From a bacterium (GTDB taxonomy: Bacteria > Patescibacteriota > Dojkabacteria > GCA-002793355), in the NCBI GenBank assembly GCA_020853235.1, contig JADYZG010000029.1, positions 62,001 through 126,000 on the forward strand: 64,000 nucleotides of DNA. The letters run 5' to 3'. Each line of letters starts with the position of its first letter. Position 1 is the first letter of the stretch. Of the stretch, positions 61,904 through 64,000 are shown one piece after another. The notes beneath the pieces were generated by a model. The model had not been told where the DNA came from. It searched no databases and saw nothing but the letters and a program-made list of their open reading frames with translations. A program made the position numbers and the translations under genes.

Positions 61904-63445
61904 ATGGCAGAAACACCAAAACTTCCACGAAACCCAATTGTCGTCGTACTTGGTCATGTAGACCATGGTAAGACTTCGCTTCTTGATGCTATTCGGAATA
62001 CATCGATGCAAAAAAGCGAGGCAGGAGGAATTACCCAGAATATTTATATTTCGAATGTTGTATGGAAAGGCGATACAATTACTTTTGTTGATACGCCGGG
62101 TCACGAAGTTTTCAGTTTAATGCGTGTTAATGGAGGAAAGGTCGCCGATATCGCTTTTTTGATCGTTGCTGCCGACGAAGGTGTTCAGCCACAAACTTTG
62201 GAATCGATTGATATCATTCAGTCGAATCACATGAAGTATATTGTTGTTATTACAAAATGTGACAAAGAAGAAGCAAATCCAGAAAAAGTTAAAACAGAGT
62301 TGATGACGCGTGGTGTTTATCTAGAAGGTTTCGGCGGTGATGTTCCTTTTGTTGAAGTTTCAGCAGTTACAAAGAAAGGTCTAGACACGCTCTTGGATCT
62401 TGTATATCTCTATGCTGATGTTGAAAAGCTTCTCGATGATGATCACGAAAAGGTCAAATTGTTCGAAGCTTTCGGTGAAGCAAGTACCGAAGTTAAGGTT
62501 CACGGCGTTGTTCTAGATAGTTCTGTCGATAAAGCACTAGGAAAACAAGCATTCTGTGTCTTACGAATGGGAACTATTAAGAAGGGCGACACTCTGCTTT
62601 TTGGTCCAGTAAAAGAACGGGTAGGATTACTCTTTGATGCAAACAAGAAACCAATTTCAGAAGTTACGCCGGGTATGGCATTTATTGCTACAGGACTTTC
62701 GGAACTTCCAATGACGGGTGTTGATATTGTTGATATTAATTCCTCAGAAGTTGTGTCTATTGTTGAAAAGAAATTCACACTCACACAAACAGTTGAGAAA
62801 AAATCATCTCAAGAATTACTTGACGATTTATTCAACGAAGGCACAGAAACCGTTATTCCTGTTATTTTGAAGACTGATGTTAATGCATCATTGTTCTCTA
62901 TTCTTCCAACTTTCGAAAAATTTAACAAAGACAACATTAAAGTAAAAGTTATTTCTAGTGGTGTTGGTGCAATCTCAATGAGTGATGTCGAGACAGCAAA
63001 GACATTTAAGGCTTTATTGATTGGTTTCAGAGTAAAAGTTCCAAATGATGTTACCGATTACGCAAAACAGCAAGGTGTAACACTCTCGACCTTTGATATT
63101 GTCTACCATCTATACGACTTAATCGAAAAATTTGTTAAGAAAACCGCAGGTGGAGACGAAGTTCAAGAAACAATTATCGGTACAGGTAGGGTTAAGAAAG
63201 TATTCGTACTTTCCGATGGCGAAACAGTTATTGGTAACGTTATTACTGACGGAGAAGCGAAGCGAAACTCGATTGTTCGCGTAACTCGAGAAGGCGAGGT
63301 TGTTGGTAACTTCCAAGTTCAATCTCTTAAGATTCTTAAAGAAGAAAAGAAAGTTGTTAAGAAAGGGTCAGAATGTGGAGTTAACATTGGTAAAATCTCT
63401 GTAGAAATCAAAGAAGAGGATTTATTGACCTATATTGCGAAATAA
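61904..63445 (+). CDS. infB: Translation initiation factor IF-2, short form
   Basis: A 513-aa protein with the G domain near the N-terminus: GHVDHGKTSL begins at residue 17, then DTPGHEVF and TKCDKEE. Domains II, III and the fMet-tRNA-binding C-terminal domain follow, ending ECGVNIGKISVEIKEEDLL. The long N-terminal region of E. coli IF-2 (890 aa) is absent. It places initiator tRNA on the 30S subunit. It is cotranscribed with nusA, the common bacterial pairing. Confidence 0.97.
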   Translation: MAETPKLPRNPIVVVLGHVDHGKTSLLDAIRNTSMQKSEAGGITQNIYISNVVWKGDTITFVDTPGHEVFSLMRVNGGKVADIAFLIVAADEGVQPQTLESIDIIQSNHMKYIVVITKCDKEEANPEKVKTELMTRGVYLEGFGGDVPFVEVSAVTKKGLDTLLDLVYLYADVEKLLDDDHEKVKLFEAFGEASTEVKVHGVVLDSSVDKALGKQAFCVLRMGTIKKGDTLLFGPVKERVGLLFDANKKPISEVTPGMAFIATGLSELPMTGVDIVDINSSEVVSIVEKKFTLTQTVEKKSSQELLDDLFNEGTETVIPVILKTDVNASLFSILPTFEKFNKDNIKVKVISSGVGAISMSDVETAKTFKALLIGFRVKVPNDVTDYAKQQGVTLSTFDIVYHLYDLIEKFVKKTAGGDEVQETIIGTGRVKKVFVLSDGETVIGNVITDGEAKRNSIVRVTREGEVVGNFQVQSLKILKEEKKVVKKGSECGVNIGKISVEIKEEDLLTYIAK

Positions 63446-63462
63446 ATTGTCAACTGCCTTAA

Positions 63463-64000
63463 ATGCTCGCGGAGACTGCAATTGATGAGACTGGAAGGCA
63501 AAAGAATCCATTGACTCGGTTCGGTTATATTGCACCGTCTGCTAACAAAACAGATGCAAATAAGGCAGTATCTGAACTGAAAAAATCACTCGTTAGCCAA
63601 TCTTTGGAACAAGTGATTGAAAAAAACAAATTTTACGTTGAGAAAACTACAATAGATGGGCGGGATATCGTTCTTTGTTCATGCGTACCTAAAGAAGCGA
63701 GTAGAATAATAGGAGTGACCGGTGTAAATGTGGAAGGATTTTCTTCAATCCACGATGTAAGATCGATATACAAAAAAATCGCTAGTACTAGGCCATATGT
63801 AGAAGTCGACGACAAAAAGAAATCAATCTATATTTTCCAAGGATTGGATCCGAACGCTTTTTACACACAAAATGAAATTGAGTTTCTAGAAGGTAGAGGA
63901 GACATTGCTTTGGGTTATACTGAGCATGGATTCAGTTCATATTTGATCGCTCTAAACGCACAAAATCCTAAGACTGAATTAGCTCACGAGCTCGCCCATA
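63463..64000 (+). CDS. Zinc metalloprotease-like protein, 3' end beyond window
   Basis: An open frame from the ATG at 63463 (an in-frame TAA immediately precedes it) to the right edge, about 179 residues visible. The last visible residues are TELAHELAH, an exact HExxH metallopeptidase motif, so the catalytic helix lies at the cut. The N-terminal 150 residues are soluble and show an LNAQNPK strand/loop before the motif. The third ligand is outside the window. It lies 17 bases after infB. Confidence 0.65.
   Translation, partial: MLAETAIDETGRQKNPLTRFGYIAPSANKTDANKAVSELKKSLVSQSLEQVIEKNKFYVEKTTIDGRDIVLCSCVPKEASRIIGVTGVNVEGFSSIHDVRSIYKKIASTRPYVEVDDKKKSIYIFQGLDPNAFYTQNEIEFLEGRGDIALGYTEHGFSSYLIALNAQNPKTELAHELAH

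Noticed and set aside
1-64000. UGA recoded as glycine, as in some CPR lineages
   Set aside because: TGA ends several well-defined genes (for example sortase and the 30698-31618 gene) and does not interrupt conserved proteins such as RpoB or DnaK.

Overview
The window looks like a chromosome segment of a Candidate Phyla Radiation (Patescibacteria) bacterium. The grounds are inference from several traits: compact housekeeping proteins (AlaRS of 603 aa without a C-Ala domain, IF-2 of 513 aa, RpoB of 1151 aa), a PrgI/VirB4 cluster, LCP, MltG and sortase wall genes, many short unrecognised membrane proteins, and no biosynthetic pathways. TGA is an ordinary stop here. I cannot name the phylum from sequence alone. 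No rRNA or CRISPR array was seen; there are four tRNA genes.

Layout. 1-1453: the end of a degenerate P-loop ATPase and a cytidine/adenosine deaminase-like gene. 1454-5940: accessory region ending at tRNA-His, with three unrecognised minus-strand genes, recurrent att-like relics, and a 1.46 kb insertion carrying a small ORF, a PD-(D/E)XK nuclease fragment and a wrecked serine recombinase whose last codons lie in the tRNA. 6046-12664: an MFS transporter, two membrane-anchored DsbA-like proteins, a VKOR homologue and an MBL hydrolase. 12692-22069: rpoB-rpoC-rpsL-rpsG-bL25 and one unknown gene. 22173-31618: a frameshifted NUDIX gene, tRNA-Ala and tRNA-Arg each followed by a short insertion bounded by a copy of the tRNA 3' end, a decayed alpha/beta hydrolase, SOD, a CapA-like protein, an adenylate-kinase-like protein and unknowns. 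31670-34193: grpE-dnaK behind a CIRCE-like operator. 34449-38047: an unusual operon with a carnitine/choline-acyltransferase-like protein, a nicotianamine-synthase-like protein and an MBL hydrolase. 38127-42453: tRNA-Ser and the PrgI/VirB4 cluster. 42495-48314: nucleotidyltransferase, SpoU methyltransferase, EF-4 and small envelope proteins. 48311-54071: alaS-ruvX-mltG-LCP-holA. 54087-59496: sortase, a solute-binding protein and a 1082-aa surface protein. 59524-63445: dnaJ, nusA, infB, then the start of a HExxH metalloprotease.

Functional picture. The DsbA/VKOR set would make disulfides in exported proteins. Sortase, LCP, MltG and several single-pass proteins with Pro/Thr linkers point to a Gram-positive-like envelope. 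The chaperone genes are split (grpE-dnaK versus dnaJ).

Most notable signals: (1) a -10 hexamer followed by exactly five bases and then the start codon, at 17 genes on both strands, which implies mostly leaderless mRNAs; (2) the acyltransferase/NAS-like operon; (3) tRNA-3'-end-bounded insertions; (4) substitutions in RpoB and uS12 at the classical rifampicin and streptomycin positions.
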